The notes beneath the pieces are model-generated. The model was not told the origin of the DNA and ran no database searches. It saw only the letters and a program-made list of their open reading frames with translations. Below are positions 8,004-15,592 of a DNA stretch of 22,787 nucleotides, piece by piece. The translations under genes were made by a program, and so were the position numbers. This stretch comes from Thermomicrobiaceae bacterium (GTDB lineage: Bacteria; Chloroflexota; Chloroflexia; Thermomicrobiales; Thermomicrobiaceae): the NCBI GenBank assembly GCA_007124395.1, contig SLFF01000202.1, forward strand, positions 1 through 22,787, read 5' to 3'. How positions within the stretch are numbered: position 1 is the stretch's first letter; each line of letters opens with the position of its first letter.

Positions 8004-8234
8004 ATGCTCTCACATTCGGAAACCTTCGTTAATGAAGTCCATCAACATCTCTGTTCCAAGGGATTGTTCGGTGATGTCGCGCACTGGTGCGAGATGCGGC
8101 ACGACTGCGTCTGGGTTGTCACATGCCCGGATTGTGGCGAGACGTTCGCACTCGAAGAGGAAGAGTACGATCTGCTGATTCGTCGCTCGCACGATGCTGG
8201 CGAGTCGTGCGGAGTCACCCCGCTGCTCGATTAA
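8004..8234 (+). CDS. Small cysteine-rich protein with a CPDC knuckle
   Basis: This is a 76-residue cytoplasmic protein of unknown function. The ATG follows GGAGG by a few bases and there is a good promoter upstream, so it is a real, separately expressed gene. It has six cysteines, including CPDC, which looks like half of a zinc-ribbon or rubredoxin-type metal knuckle (VVTCPDCGETFALEEEEYD), and His8, His14, His27 and His33 could complete a site. The acidic stretch EEEEYD and a final Cys near the end (GESCGVTP) are further features. It could be a zinc-binding accessory or regulatory protein. It is convergent with the unknown gene at 8274. I do not recognise a named family. Confidence 0.75.
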   Translation: MLSHSETFVNEVHQHLCSKGLFGDVAHWCEMRHDCVWVVTCPDCGETFALEEEEYDLLIRRSHDAGESCGVTPLLD

Positions 8235-8269
8235 CCAACTCGTCCCGGGTTCTGGGTGAGCTACCGAGC

Positions 8270-8287
8270 CAGATCAGGACTGATCTG
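8270..8287. terminator. Possible hairpin between convergent genes
   Basis: CAGATCAG (8270-8277) and CTGATCTG (8280-8287) form an inverted repeat covering the stop region of the minus-strand gene. No U-tract follows, so a terminator role is only possible. Confidence 0.3.
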
Positions 8288-8957
8288 ACTCTGGATCATT
8301 AATCTCCCCAACGTCATGCTTTGCCGTGCGCGCCACACGTTCATCAAACGTTGCGGTCAATTGCTCAACAAGCTGTTCGGCGGTCTGTTCGACATGCCGG
8401 GCAGCACTGCCATTGGTGCCGAACTCTGTCTTCTCGGGGCCGTAGGTGATCGTGTGTCTCGCGCCGAGGTTACCGAGTGATTCGGCCTCCGGAGCGGGGA
8501 CGCACAGGGCCTCATACAACTGCACGAATCCTGGTACCTCATCGCGCGCGACAAGTTGACCATCGGCATCGAGAAGAAATGTCTGGAGCTTCGGTCGAGT
8601 CAGCTCGCCGATCCATTGAACGATGGTTGAGGGGGCTGCAGGGTCGACCACCACGATATCGACGGTGGAGAGGGCCAGGCTCAGCCATTCAGCCAGCCGA
8701 TGTCCTGAACGGGGTTCATAGGTGACATAGGATACGTGCGGGTACCGCTGCTGAAAGGTGCGAAAGGCGTCGGCGCCTTCGTTGAGCAACATGCTTCGAA
8801 GCCATGGATTGGCCCGCTCCTCATAGAAGCGGGCTTCATCATCCCGGGATGTGACCACGTGTGCCATTGCCCGATAGAGATGTGCTGAAGGATTGTCATG
8901 GTCCGAGATTACGGAGCGTGGAAAAAATGCCCAGCGACGTCTCGGTTGCGGCAGCAC
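8274..8957 (-). CDS. Conserved-looking hypothetical protein
   Basis: This is a 227-residue predicted cytoplasmic protein that I do not recognise. The GTG start at 8957 follows GAGGAGAG. The central part alternates hydrophobic strands and helices (HVSYVTYEP, STVDIVVVDP, LQTFLLDADGQL), suggesting a small alpha/beta fold. The C-terminal 70 residues are polar and probably helical, with AARHVEQTAEQLVEQL. No signal peptide, membrane segment or catalytic motif is obvious. It starts 38 bases after the stop of the BON-domain gene on the same strand, so the two are probably one transcript and may be linked to envelope or stress functions. Confidence 0.65.
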   Translation of the reverse strand: MLPQPRRRWAFFPRSVISDHDNPSAHLYRAMAHVVTSRDDEARFYEERANPWLRSMLLNEGADAFRTFQQRYPHVSYVTYEPRSGHRLAEWLSLALSTVDIVVVDPAAPSTIVQWIGELTRPKLQTFLLDADGQLVARDEVPGFVQLYEALCVPAPEAESLGNLGARHTITYGPEKTEFGTNGSAARHVEQTAEQLVEQLTATFDERVARTAKHDVGEINDPESDQS

Positions 8958-8995
8958 AGTGGTCTCTCCTCGTTTCCTGCGGTTCGGCAGGTCGA

Positions 8996-9547
8996 CTAGC
9001 GGGTCTGCTCGGCGTGGACCTCGCTCGGGTCAGCATCCGGCTTGTTGATCAGGTTTACCACGTCGTCGACACCTTCAACACCCCTCACTCGCTTCTCGAT
9101 ATCCATGGCCAGATCGTCATCGTCAATGGAACCACGCAGGAAGATAGTGGTGCCATTGGCGTCAATGTTGATCTCGCCCTTTGGCAGTTCAGGATCGCGG
9201 AATACCTGGCTCAGCACGCGATCAACCAGCACTGCTTCGTTCTCCGGGCGGCGGTCGGATCCGCCATCGGCCATCTCCTTCACGCGATGCCGGGCACCTT
9301 CGGCGAAGCCCGAGAGATAATCAGCCTTCTTTGGCAGATCCTCGGTGACCGCTCGGTCAACGCTGTTGCGGGCCTTGATCGCCTGGTCGCGAGCCAGTGA
9401 TCGCCGTCGCCGGCCATTCTGCGGATCGAGTACGAACATTGCTGCCGCACCGATGAGCAGACCAGCAATCAACCCCCAAAGAAAGCCGCCGCGCCTCGCG
9501 CCGCGTTCGTCCGGAATGAAATCTTGCGGGTCAAAGTTGTAATTCAT
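8996..9547 (-). CDS. BON-domain protein with N-terminal membrane segment
   Basis: This 183-residue protein has a start with GGAGGCGA upstream. Residues about 20-42 (GGFLWGLIAGLLIGAAAMFV) form one transmembrane helix followed by an arginine cluster (NGRRRR), in the manner of YtxH-type anchors. Residues about 103-168 form a BON domain (VLVDRVLSQVF, GEINIDANGTTIFLRGSI, VEGVDDVVNLI), a fold known to bind phospholipids or to sit on envelope proteins. It is likely membrane-anchored; which side the BON domain faces is unclear because the positive cluster follows the helix, which favours a cytoplasmic C-terminus. It is first in a two-gene unit. Similar proteins are often general-stress induced, which is inference here. 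Confidence 0.85.
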   Translation of the reverse strand: MNYNFDPQDFIPDERGARRGGFLWGLIAGLLIGAAAMFVLDPQNGRRRRSLARDQAIKARNSVDRAVTEDLPKKADYLSGFAEGARHRVKEMADGGSDRRPENEAVLVDRVLSQVFRDPELPKGEINIDANGTTIFLRGSIDDDDLAMDIEKRVRGVEGVDDVVNLINKPDADPSEVHAEQTR

Positions 9548-9746
9548 CAGAGTCGCCTCCAGCGCTTTAAATCTCCCAATCGGAGCCTGGACGTTGCCCG
9601 CTTTGCAACGTCGATATGCTCAGTGCGCCGCAATGGGTGTGCCAGCTTTCTTGATCACGTGCAGAACGTGCTAGTATGGCACTGGTGCCCCAGGACATTG
9701 CTGGAACTATTGTGCTTCGTTTGCACTCGGAAGGAGTCCGTTCAGG

Positions 9747-10229
9747 ATGCCCGCGATCTATCTGAACCACGTCAGCGTAAGTGCCAAGAACCTGGATGAA
9801 TCGACGAGATTCTATGAAGAGCTTCTGGGAATGGAACGAATTCCGACCCCGAACTTCGGTGGGAATGTCCAGTGGCTGCGAATCGGTGCGCAACAGCTGC
9901 ATCTGGCCGAACGTGAGGTGACGATCAACAATCTGAACCATTTCGGAATCACGGTGGATGATTTCGTTTCCGTTTATCGACGGGCGAAAGAGACCGGGAT
10001 TCTGAATGATCGGATGCAGGGATATCATCTCTGCGAGTTGCCGGACGGAAATGTCCAGCTCTATGTAAAGGATCCGGCGGGGAACACGCTGGAGATCAAC
10101 CATCCGGATGTGAACACACTGCCGGACGACATCCGCGCGGATGTTACCCGTCTTGTCGATGCCTTCCCACAATCGGACTCCAATCTGAAGGCAAAGCTCT
10201 ACGTTGAACCGGAAGACGCGCGGGTTTGA
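9747..10229 (+). CDS. VOC-family (glyoxalase/bleomycin-resistance fold) protein
   Basis: This 160-residue vicinal oxygen chelate protein has an ATG at 9747 following GGAAGGAG. It shows the double beta-alpha-beta-beta-beta pattern: LNHVSVSAKNLDESTRFYEE, FGGNVQWLRIGAQQLHLAE, NHFGITVDDF, and VQLYVKDPAGNTLEINHPD. Likely metal ligands are His8, His of NHFGI and Glu of LEINHP. The family includes glyoxalase I, extradiol dioxygenases and resistance proteins; which one applies cannot be set from sequence. It precedes the RidA gene by 82 bases, but the RidA gene has its own promoter. Confidence 0.85.
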   Translation: MPAIYLNHVSVSAKNLDESTRFYEELLGMERIPTPNFGGNVQWLRIGAQQLHLAEREVTINNLNHFGITVDDFVSVYRRAKETGILNDRMQGYHLCELPDGNVQLYVKDPAGNTLEINHPDVNTLPDDIRADVTRLVDAFPQSDSNLKAKLYVEPEDARV

Positions 10230-10238
10230 CATCGCGAG

Positions 10239-10267
10239 TTGACAACCTGCCCGACCGGCTCTAGGAT
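10239..10267 (+). promoter_or_regulatory. Sigma-70 promoter of the RidA gene
   Basis: TTGACA (10239-10244), a 17-base spacer, and TAGGAT (10262-10267). The -35 box is consensus. Transcription would start near 10274, 38 bases before the GTG start. Confidence 0.7.
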
Positions 10268-10311
10268 GCCGGCTGACGGAATCATTTGAAACTCAGTGAA
10301 AGGTATCCAGC

Positions 10312-10773
10312 GTGAGTGCAGAACAGACCCTGAAAGACAAAGGCATCCAGCTTCCGCCCGTACCAGGACCGGCTGGAAACTACGTCCACGCCGTCCGGAC
10401 CGGAAACCTCCTGTATCTCTCGGGCAAAGGCCCATTCGATCCGAATGGCGGACCGGCGCCAACTGGAAAAGTTGGCGGTGATGTCAGCACCGAGGATGCT
10501 TACCAGCATGCCCGCTCGGTTGGACTGACCCTGATCTCCGTACTCAAGGACGAACTGGGAGACCTGGGCAAGGTGAAGCAGATCATCAAGGTGCTGGGTA
10601 TGGTCAATGCCGTACCGGAGTTCGGACAGCAGCCACAGGTAATCAACGGCTGTTCCGATCTGTTCGTCGAGGTTTTCGGCGATGCCGGACGCCACGCCCG
10701 CTCAGCCGTCGGCATGGGCTCGCTGCCGAACGGTATTACCGTAGAGATCGAAGTGATCGTCGAGGTCGAATAG
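10312..10773 (+). CDS. RidA/YjgF-family protein
   Basis: This 153-residue protein is of the RidA superfamily, trimeric proteins whose canonical members hydrolyse reactive enamine/imine intermediates from PLP enzymes. The GTG start at 10312 follows GAAAGG. Signature stretches are LLYLSGKGPFDPNGG, LGDLGKVKQIIKVLGMVNAV, NGCSDLFVEVFG, GRHARSAVGMGSLP and VEIEVIVEVE. The Arg of HARSAVG is at the position that holds the substrate carboxylate in RidA. The longer N-terminus and NGCSDLFVEVFG place it in the YjgF-like_1 branch, which may not act on the classical substrate. It ends in a strong terminator. Confidence 0.93.
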   Translation: MSAEQTLKDKGIQLPPVPGPAGNYVHAVRTGNLLYLSGKGPFDPNGGPAPTGKVGGDVSTEDAYQHARSVGLTLISVLKDELGDLGKVKQIIKVLGMVNAVPEFGQQPQVINGCSDLFVEVFGDAGRHARSAVGMGSLPNGITVEIEVIVEVE

Positions 10774-10806
10774 AGTCACCTCGGACGTTTCGCTCAGAAT
10801 GCGAAA

Positions 10807-10842
10807 AACCGCCCGGCCATAGGTGGCCGGGCGGTTCTCTTT
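10807..10842. terminator. Strong intrinsic terminator, bidirectional
   Basis: There is a 13-bp perfect stem, 10807-10819 with 10824-10836, and a 4-base loop. CTCTTT follows on the plus strand and TTTTCGC on the minus strand. It lies between the RidA gene and the convergent 75-residue gene. Confidence 0.9.
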
Positions 10843-10881
10843 CCTGTCAAAAGCGTGAACGCGTGAAGCCGATCGACGGTC

Positions 10882-11109
10882 TTATACCGTCCGGCGCAGC
10901 TCCATCCGGCGTGCCAGCCAGAGCTCTTCGAGTCGTCCATCGATCTCAGTCAGGCGAGCCTTCAGCTTCGGGTCCAGCGGTGAGCTGGAGATCTGCGTCA
11001 GAAGCGTGCGCCGCTCGCGAGACAGGTCGTCGATTTCGGCAAGAATATCGGTTGGTAGTCGATAAGGCTGGAGATCCAGGATATCCATTTCGCCCGTATA
11101 CGTCGACAT
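10882..11109 (-). CDS. Small coiled-coil hypothetical protein
   Basis: This 75-residue protein is of unknown function. The ATG at 11109 has GAAAGGACG upstream. The first 20 residues (MDILDLQPYRLP) form a non-helical head. The rest is a long charged helix with a heptad-like pattern (ILAEIDDLSRERRTLLTQI, LKARLTEIDGRLEELWLARR), a short helical hairpin. It carries neither signal peptide nor cysteines. It is downstream of the AOR gene on the same strand, with 167 bases between and no shared operon evident. A role as a small regulatory or structural protein is possible but not shown. Confidence 0.65.
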   Translation of the reverse strand: MSTYTGEMDILDLQPYRLPTDILAEIDDLSRERRTLLTQISSSPLDPKLKARLTEIDGRLEELWLARRMELRRTV

Positions 11110-11276
11110 TGACGTACGTCCTTTCTGTGAATGCGCGGTAGTAATGCTGCCGTTCTCTTCTGTTAATGCACGAACGTCTGTTCCTATTCCTGAAACGCAG
11201 GAAGTGTGCCGTGCGCGACTATCAATGGCGAAGGGACTGAATGGATAGTACCTGTGGATTACTGAGCGGTCTGGTG

Positions 11277-13112
11277 TCAGGCTGGAGCGGAGGCGCTTTC
11301 GCGCAGATGATCGAGTTGCAGGCGGCTTAGCGACGCGCTGGTGGGTATTCCGTGCGCATCACAACCACGCTGGCGATAGTAGATATCCAGCGCCGATGTC
11401 AGCCAGTCTGGAGAGAGCAGGGACTGACTGTTTTCGCTCGACAGAACCCTGGACGGAAGCCAGTCGTCGTCGCGCGTCCAGCCGTGACTGATGTTGAAGA
11501 GTCTCTTGAGGGTGTTGATCCGCTCGCCAGTTGCCAGAAGGGTTTCCCCGTCGGCGGGGACACCGGTCACCTGCTCCAGAAGATGCGCTGATTCGGCCGG
11601 AAGATCATCGAAGCAGTGACGAAGGAACTTGCAGAGATTCAGAGAGTCGAGAATCGATGCCTGATCCTCCGCCCGGATTGCGGCCTGAACCCGCGCCTCG
11701 AGCTCTGCGTCCGGGGCAAGCTGGTCGGAGAGATCGACTTCATAGGCGGATGAGCGATTATGACAGGCACCCCGGGTTGCGACGGCCAGCCCGAGAGCGA
11801 GCGTTGGCAGCTTTCGAGGATCGTATCCCGGCAATTCCAGCCCCTTGACGTCGAGCGTCCAGGATTCACTGCCCTGCCCGACTCCTCGGGCGGCAGCACG
11901 GCTTCCGTCGGCGAGCAAATCACCGAGGCCGCGACGCTGGCCGATTTCGCCAATCACCCGCAACAGGGCATCTCCGTCGCCGAATGTCGGAATCTCGTGC
12001 TTCGGCACACCCAGGTCGACACCGTTCTCGCGGCATTCCATCGCCCAGGCGATCGTTGCGCCGGTGGTGATGCTGTCCATCGTGAGATCGTCACATAGCC
12101 GGGCCGCCTGGAGCACGATGTCTGGATCGTTGATGCCGCAGAGCGGACCGAGGGCGTAGAGGCTCTCGTACTCCAGCCTTACCGTTGAGCCCGATTTACC
12201 TTCACCCGAGGACGACCGCAGCGCGTAGTGGTGCTCACAGCCGATGGTACAGGCGGCGCAGGCATTCTTGTCGGTTCGATGGGTAGCGTGGAGTGCCTCA
12301 CCATGGAGCCCTTCGAGTCCATCGAGCTGGCTGGCCTGGAAGTTACGGCTCGGAAGCATGCTCATCTTGTTGAAGAACGCCAGGTTGGCGGCGGTCCCGA
12401 GTTCCCGATACTTCGCGGTCTCCGGCCCCAGACTCCGTCGAGAGAGGGCCCGAGCCGCCTGCCCGAGCGTTTCCGGGTCTGCGACAACGGGCAGTCGACC
12501 GCTACCACGCACGGCCATCGCCTTGAGCCGCTTGCTGCCCATGACACATCCCGGGCCAGTTCGACCGGCCAGACGTCCATCGTTGCTGATCGCGGCAAAG
12601 CGCACGAGATTTTCTCCGGCTTCCCCGATCGCCGCAATGCGAAACTGCTTGCCGAGCCTGTCGCGCAGTTGCTCAGAGGTGGAATCGGGCGAGGTGCCCA
12701 GCAGATCCTGCGCCGGTTCGATCCGGATCTCCTGATTCTCGACGATCAGCACCGACCATTCCGGGCATTGGCCGGTGATGACGATGGCGTCGACGCCGCA
12801 CCGCTTGAGTGAGATGGCCAGGTAACTCGATGTCAATGAATCGCCGATAAAACCGGTCTGTGGAGAGCGGGCCAGCACAGCGAGTTTGCTAGCTGTGGTA
12901 AGGCCTGTGCCGATAAATGGACTTGAAACGAAGATGAGCGGCGCATCGGGGTGAAGCGGTTCGGTGCCGGCAGGACACCAGGCGTCCAGAAGCCATGCGC
13001 CCAGGCCGATACCGCCGAGGAATGCTTGTTGAACGGATTCCGCAATCGGATAGATCGCCATTCGACCGTGGCTCAGGTCGATATGAAGATACTGACCATG
13101 AACTGAGTGCAA
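11277..13112 (-). CDS. Aldehyde:ferredoxin oxidoreductase family (tungstopterin) enzyme
   Basis: This 611-residue enzyme is of the AOR family, which bind a bis-pterin tungsten (or molybdenum) cofactor and one 4Fe-4S cluster and oxidise aldehydes to acids with ferredoxin as acceptor. Three cluster ligands are in CAACTIGC (Cys285, Cys288, Cys292) and the fourth is Cys494 (LNLCKFLRH), spaced as in characterised archaeal AOR. Other family landmarks are GRTGPGCVMGSKRLKA (about residue 183), YLAISLKRCGVDAI, LELPGYDPRKLP, ATRGACHNR, and the C-terminal YYRQRGCDAHGIPT. Length is normal. It starts 21 bases after the MoaD-like gene stop and is its operon partner. Some AOR relatives have other substrates, so aldehyde is probable but not proved. 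Tungstate supply and ferredoxin genes are not in the window. Confidence 0.95.
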   Translation of the reverse strand: MHSVHGQYLHIDLSHGRMAIYPIAESVQQAFLGGIGLGAWLLDAWCPAGTEPLHPDAPLIFVSSPFIGTGLTTASKLAVLARSPQTGFIGDSLTSSYLAISLKRCGVDAIVITGQCPEWSVLIVENQEIRIEPAQDLLGTSPDSTSEQLRDRLGKQFRIAAIGEAGENLVRFAAISNDGRLAGRTGPGCVMGSKRLKAMAVRGSGRLPVVADPETLGQAARALSRRSLGPETAKYRELGTAANLAFFNKMSMLPSRNFQASQLDGLEGLHGEALHATHRTDKNACAACTIGCEHHYALRSSSGEGKSGSTVRLEYESLYALGPLCGINDPDIVLQAARLCDDLTMDSITTGATIAWAMECRENGVDLGVPKHEIPTFGDGDALLRVIGEIGQRRGLGDLLADGSRAAARGVGQGSESWTLDVKGLELPGYDPRKLPTLALGLAVATRGACHNRSSAYEVDLSDQLAPDAELEARVQAAIRAEDQASILDSLNLCKFLRHCFDDLPAESAHLLEQVTGVPADGETLLATGERINTLKRLFNISHGWTRDDDWLPSRVLSSENSQSLLSPDWLTSALDIYYRQRGCDAHGIPTSASLSRLQLDHLRESASAPA

Positions 13113-13133
13113 TAGCGCTCCTGAACTGAGGAT

Positions 13134-13409
13134 CTATCCGCCAGAGGCCCGGGAGACCAGCAACACGTCTGATTCCGGGTCAACATAGTGTGTCGGGTCA
13201 TTCGTGAACTGTCCGTCAACCACAAACGTGTACCCGGCGTTGAGCCAGGTGCCTTCGGGGTTGACGATATGATCCCTCAGCGAGGGAACCTTGTTGCAGG
13301 CATTCTGAAACAGTGTCCCGAGATCCTCTCCGGTGGCTTCAATCTGGCGAGTGCCGGCAACCATCCTTGGTGTCCCGAAGAGTTCGATCTTGATTCTCGG
13401 CTTGTACAT
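13134..13409 (-). CDS. MoaD/ThiS-like sulfur-carrier protein
   Basis: This 91-residue ubiquitin-fold protein ends in Ala-Ser-Gly-Gly, the C-terminal Gly-Gly that is adenylated and thiocarboxylated in MoaD and supplies dithiolene sulfur to molybdopterin. The ATG at 13409 follows GGAG; an upstream ATG (13448) is less well supported. The pattern is KIELFGTPRMVAG at the N-terminus, LRDHIVNPEGTWLNAGYTFVV in the middle and DPESDVLLVSRASGG at the end. It lies upstream of the AOR gene, a common arrangement for tungsten-enzyme operons, and probably provides pterin for that enzyme. This role is inferred. Confidence 0.9.
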   Translation of the reverse strand: MYKPRIKIELFGTPRMVAGTRQIEATGEDLGTLFQNACNKVPSLRDHIVNPEGTWLNAGYTFVVDGQFTNDPTHYVDPESDVLLVSRASGG

Positions 13410-13459
13410 GCTGCGCTCCGATGTGCTGGAAAAAACGCTCGGAAACATGACCCTGCCTG

Positions 13460-13477
13460 TTGCGACGTCTGTCGCAA
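13460..13477. promoter_or_regulatory. Inverted repeat upstream of MoaD-AOR operon
   Basis: TTGCGAC (13460-13466) and GTCGCAA (13471-13477) are perfect inverted arms with a 4-base spacer, 51 bases upstream of the MoaD-like start. The arms could be an operator for a helix-turn-helix regulator. On the minus strand one arm is TTGCGA, which resembles a -35, but no matching -10 at 17 bases is present. Confidence 0.5.
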
Positions 13478-13512
13478 GATTTGAACCAGAACTTCCGATT
13501 TCGTTCTAAAGA

Positions 13513-13540
13513 GTGAAGGCCGGGATATCCCGACCTTCAC
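13513..13540 (-). terminator. Terminator downstream of the sugar dehydrogenase gene
   Basis: A stem of 7 plus 4 bp (GTGAAGG 13513-13519 with CCTTCAC 13534-13540; CGGG with CCCG) has one mismatch and an ATAT loop. On the minus strand the tail is TCTTTAG. It lies between 13608 and the MoaD-like gene, separating two same-strand units. Confidence 0.65.
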
Positions 13541-13607
13541 GAACGGCGTAGTATACACACCGGCGATAGCGGGTGCCCACTTTGTCGATTTGTCAATCGT
13601 TTCGGGC

Positions 13608-14888
13608 TTATTCCACCGGGATAATCCGGACCAGACGATCATCGCCTTCCTGCGGCTCCTGACGCTCATCCCGATTGCTGGTGAGCAGGTAGAGCAGCCC
13701 ATCAGGGCCCTGAACCACGGTGCGCAGGCGTCCGAACTCGCCCTGGACGATCGGTCCCATCTCCGGTTCGGCGCCGGTGAAATTGATCCGATAGAGCGTG
13801 ACGCTGCGCAGGCCCGCCATCAGATACTCATTGCGCCACTGGGGGAAGACATCGCCGTCATAGAATGTTGATCCGGACGGCGCCCAAGTATGTTCACCAC
13901 TGGCCATTACCGGCAGGGTGAAGTCGTCCTGAACCTCCCCGTCGAAGCCCTCCATATCTGGCCAGCCATAGTTCGCGCCTGGCTCGATCAGGTTGACTTC
14001 GTCATTTCCGGTGGGGCCGTGCTGGTTGCTGTAGAGCTCGCCGGTCTCCGGGTGCCAGGAGATCCCCTGCGGATTACGCAGTCCGTTGGCGTAGACCGGG
14101 GAGTCGTCGAACGGGTTGTCTTCTGGGAAGGTTCCGTCATCGTTCAGGCGCAGAATCTTCGATACCAGAATATCGACGTCCTGTGAATCGTCCTGTCGCT
14201 GAGCGTCACCGAGGGTGACATACAGCTTGTCGTCGGGCCCGAACTTGATGCGGCCGCCGTTGTGGGTAAACGCGCCAGGCATGTCATCGATGATGATCTC
14301 GCGATCGTTGAAGTCCGTGCCATCGACGGTGTACCGGACGACCCGGTTTCGCCATTCATCGTCGTCTTCATAGGTGTAGTAGAAGTAGATCCAGCTATTG
14401 TCCTCGAACTCGGGGTGCAGCGTCATGCCGAGCAAGCCACCTTCTGCACCTCGCTCGTGGGCCACGTCATCAAACTCGAGGATCGGATCGTCCTGGAGTT
14501 CACCGTCACGCATCAGGCGGACTGTTCCGGGCCGCTCAGTGATGAACATGTCTCCGTTGGGGAGAAAGACGAGCTCCCAGGGGATATCGAGATCCGTCGC
14601 CAGAACCTCGAAGTCATAGTCGACCCAGCCGGGGTCTTCGGTTTCCTCTTCGAGCATTGCATCATCGATCTGGTCTTCGTCACCGGTAACCGGAGTCGGC
14701 ATCAGACCTTCAGCTTCATCGTCGGACGCTGAGGGGTCCTCTGTGTCCGAGGACGCTTCGGTAGCGGTCGGTTCGGGCTCAGGTGACGGGTCAGCGTCGG
14801 ATTGCTCAGACTCGCCACATGCGGCCAGCGTCAGCACCATGGCAGCCGACAGCAGGGCGATTCGCAGAATTCGATTGGAGAGAATCAT
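13608..14888 (-). CDS. Lipoprotein PQQ-type glucose/sorbosone dehydrogenase-like beta-propeller
   Basis: This 426-residue exported protein has a lipobox LAAC at Cys24. An acidic, Pro/Ser/Glu/Asp-rich spacer of about 65 residues (to LEEETEDPGW) links it to a six-bladed propeller of the soluble-glucose-dehydrogenase type. Family motifs include DLDIPWELVFLPNGDMFITE, ERPGTVRLM, GGLLGMTLHPEF, GDAQRQDDSQD, YANGLRNPQGISW, YSNQHGPTGNDEVNLI, GANYGWPDMEGFDG and LLYLLTSNRD. Known members oxidise aldoses at the cell surface using PQQ and calcium. Conserved HNGG and NPQG loops are present, consistent with PQQ binding. It is probably a surface aldose dehydrogenase. PQQ synthesis genes are not here. A promoter with an inverted repeat lies just upstream. 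Confidence 0.93.
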   Translation of the reverse strand: MILSNRILRIALLSAAMVLTLAACGESEQSDADPSPEPEPTATEASSDTEDPSASDDEAEGLMPTPVTGDEDQIDDAMLEEETEDPGWVDYDFEVLATDLDIPWELVFLPNGDMFITERPGTVRLMRDGELQDDPILEFDDVAHERGAEGGLLGMTLHPEFEDNSWIYFYYTYEDDDEWRNRVVRYTVDGTDFNDREIIIDDMPGAFTHNGGRIKFGPDDKLYVTLGDAQRQDDSQDVDILVSKILRLNDDGTFPEDNPFDDSPVYANGLRNPQGISWHPETGELYSNQHGPTGNDEVNLIEPGANYGWPDMEGFDGEVQDDFTLPVMASGEHTWAPSGSTFYDGDVFPQWRNEYLMAGLRSVTLYRINFTGAEPEMGPIVQGEFGRLRTVVQGPDGLLYLLTSNRDERQEPQEGDDRLVRIIPVE

Positions 14889-14921
14889 AGAACGCGTCCA
14901 TCCAGGGTCATCACGTCAGTT

Positions 14922-14949
14922 GTCGGACCATCCGACCGGGCAGATTGTA
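14922..14949 (-). promoter_or_regulatory. Promoter with operator-like inverted repeat, sugar dehydrogenase gene
   Basis: On the minus strand TACAAT (14944-14949) is a good -10. GTCGGA (14922-14927) and TCCGAC (14931-14936) form a perfect 6-bp inverted repeat with a CCA spacer at the expected transcription start (about 14937). No clear -35 is present. Confidence 0.45.
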
Positions 14950-15040
14950 CAGCGCAGGGCAGTCGAGGGTGGCAGTAATTTCCGGAGAGGGAATGAGTGG
15001 CTTGTCCACCCAAACTTCAATGTGACTGCCAGAATGCGCC

Positions 15041-15049
15041 TGCTATACT
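15041..15049 (+). promoter_or_regulatory. Extended -10 promoter for the SnoaL-like gene
   Basis: TGCTATACT is an extended -10 (TGn plus TATACT). The -35 is poor. The start would be near 15056, with a leader of about 100 bases before the GTG at 15155. Confidence 0.5.
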
Positions 15050-15154
15050 TTTTCGCATCACCTATGGGGCAATCGGAGACATCGTAGGCGCATCAGATCC
15101 TGAGATTTTCGCGCAGCGCGTGGTAGTTGTGCGATGAAGTAAAGGAGTGACAAC

Positions 15155-15526
15155 GTGAGTGCTTCCGATCGGAATGAAGTGACTGTGGACTTTCTGGTGC
15201 ACTTTCTGGATTGCTGGAATCGGCACGACATAGACGGAATCCTCGGAACATTGACGGACGACTGTGTCTACATAACGGGTGATGGCGTGCAATTGAATGG
15301 TCTCGACGAGACTCGCGCTGGGCTTACCAGATTCCTCGAGACGTATCCGGATGCTCACTGGTACGACGACACACACTTCGTGGCGGGAAGCCGTGGGGCC
15401 TCAGAGTGGATCCTGACCGCTACGGGACCCGACGGCGTTCGTTTCGAAGTTGATTCTTGCGACCTGTTTGAGTTTCGTGAAGGCAAGATTGAAAGAGTCA
15501 GCGCCTACCGGCGTGTTCGACCGTAG
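15155..15526 (+). CDS. SnoaL-like/NTF2-fold protein
   Basis: This 123-residue protein has a GTG start with AAAGGAG about 10 bases upstream. The shape is that of NTF2-like cone folds: an initial helix (FLVHFLDCWNRHDIDGIL), DDCVYITGDGVQLNG, a helix (GLTRFLETYPDAHW), then beta-strands ending VRFEVDSCDLFEFREGKIERV and YRRV. This fold is used by polyketide cyclases and by many small enzymes and binding proteins. The substrate is unknown. It has no neighbours in the same direction. Confidence 0.85.
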   Translation: MSASDRNEVTVDFLVHFLDCWNRHDIDGILGTLTDDCVYITGDGVQLNGLDETRAGLTRFLETYPDAHWYDDTHFVAGSRGASEWILTATGPDGVRFEVDSCDLFEFREGKIERVSAYRRVRP

Positions 15527-15548
15527 CAGGTCGAGCCGATGAACAAAC

Positions 15549-15574
15549 CCGGGAGAGCGCTGTCGCTCTCCCGG
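15549..15574. terminator. Terminator between convergent genes
   Basis: An 11-bp perfect stem (15549-15559 with 15564-15574) has a 4-base loop CTGT. On the minus strand it is followed by GTTTGTTC, so it mainly ends the M20 gene's transcript. Confidence 0.85.
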
Positions 15575-15592
15575 ACGCTTCAGTCCTGATAC

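Noticed and set aside
13477..13500. tRNA T-arm-like sequence GGTTCAAATC on the minus strand
   Set aside because: The flanks do not form a T-stem, acceptor or anticodon arms.
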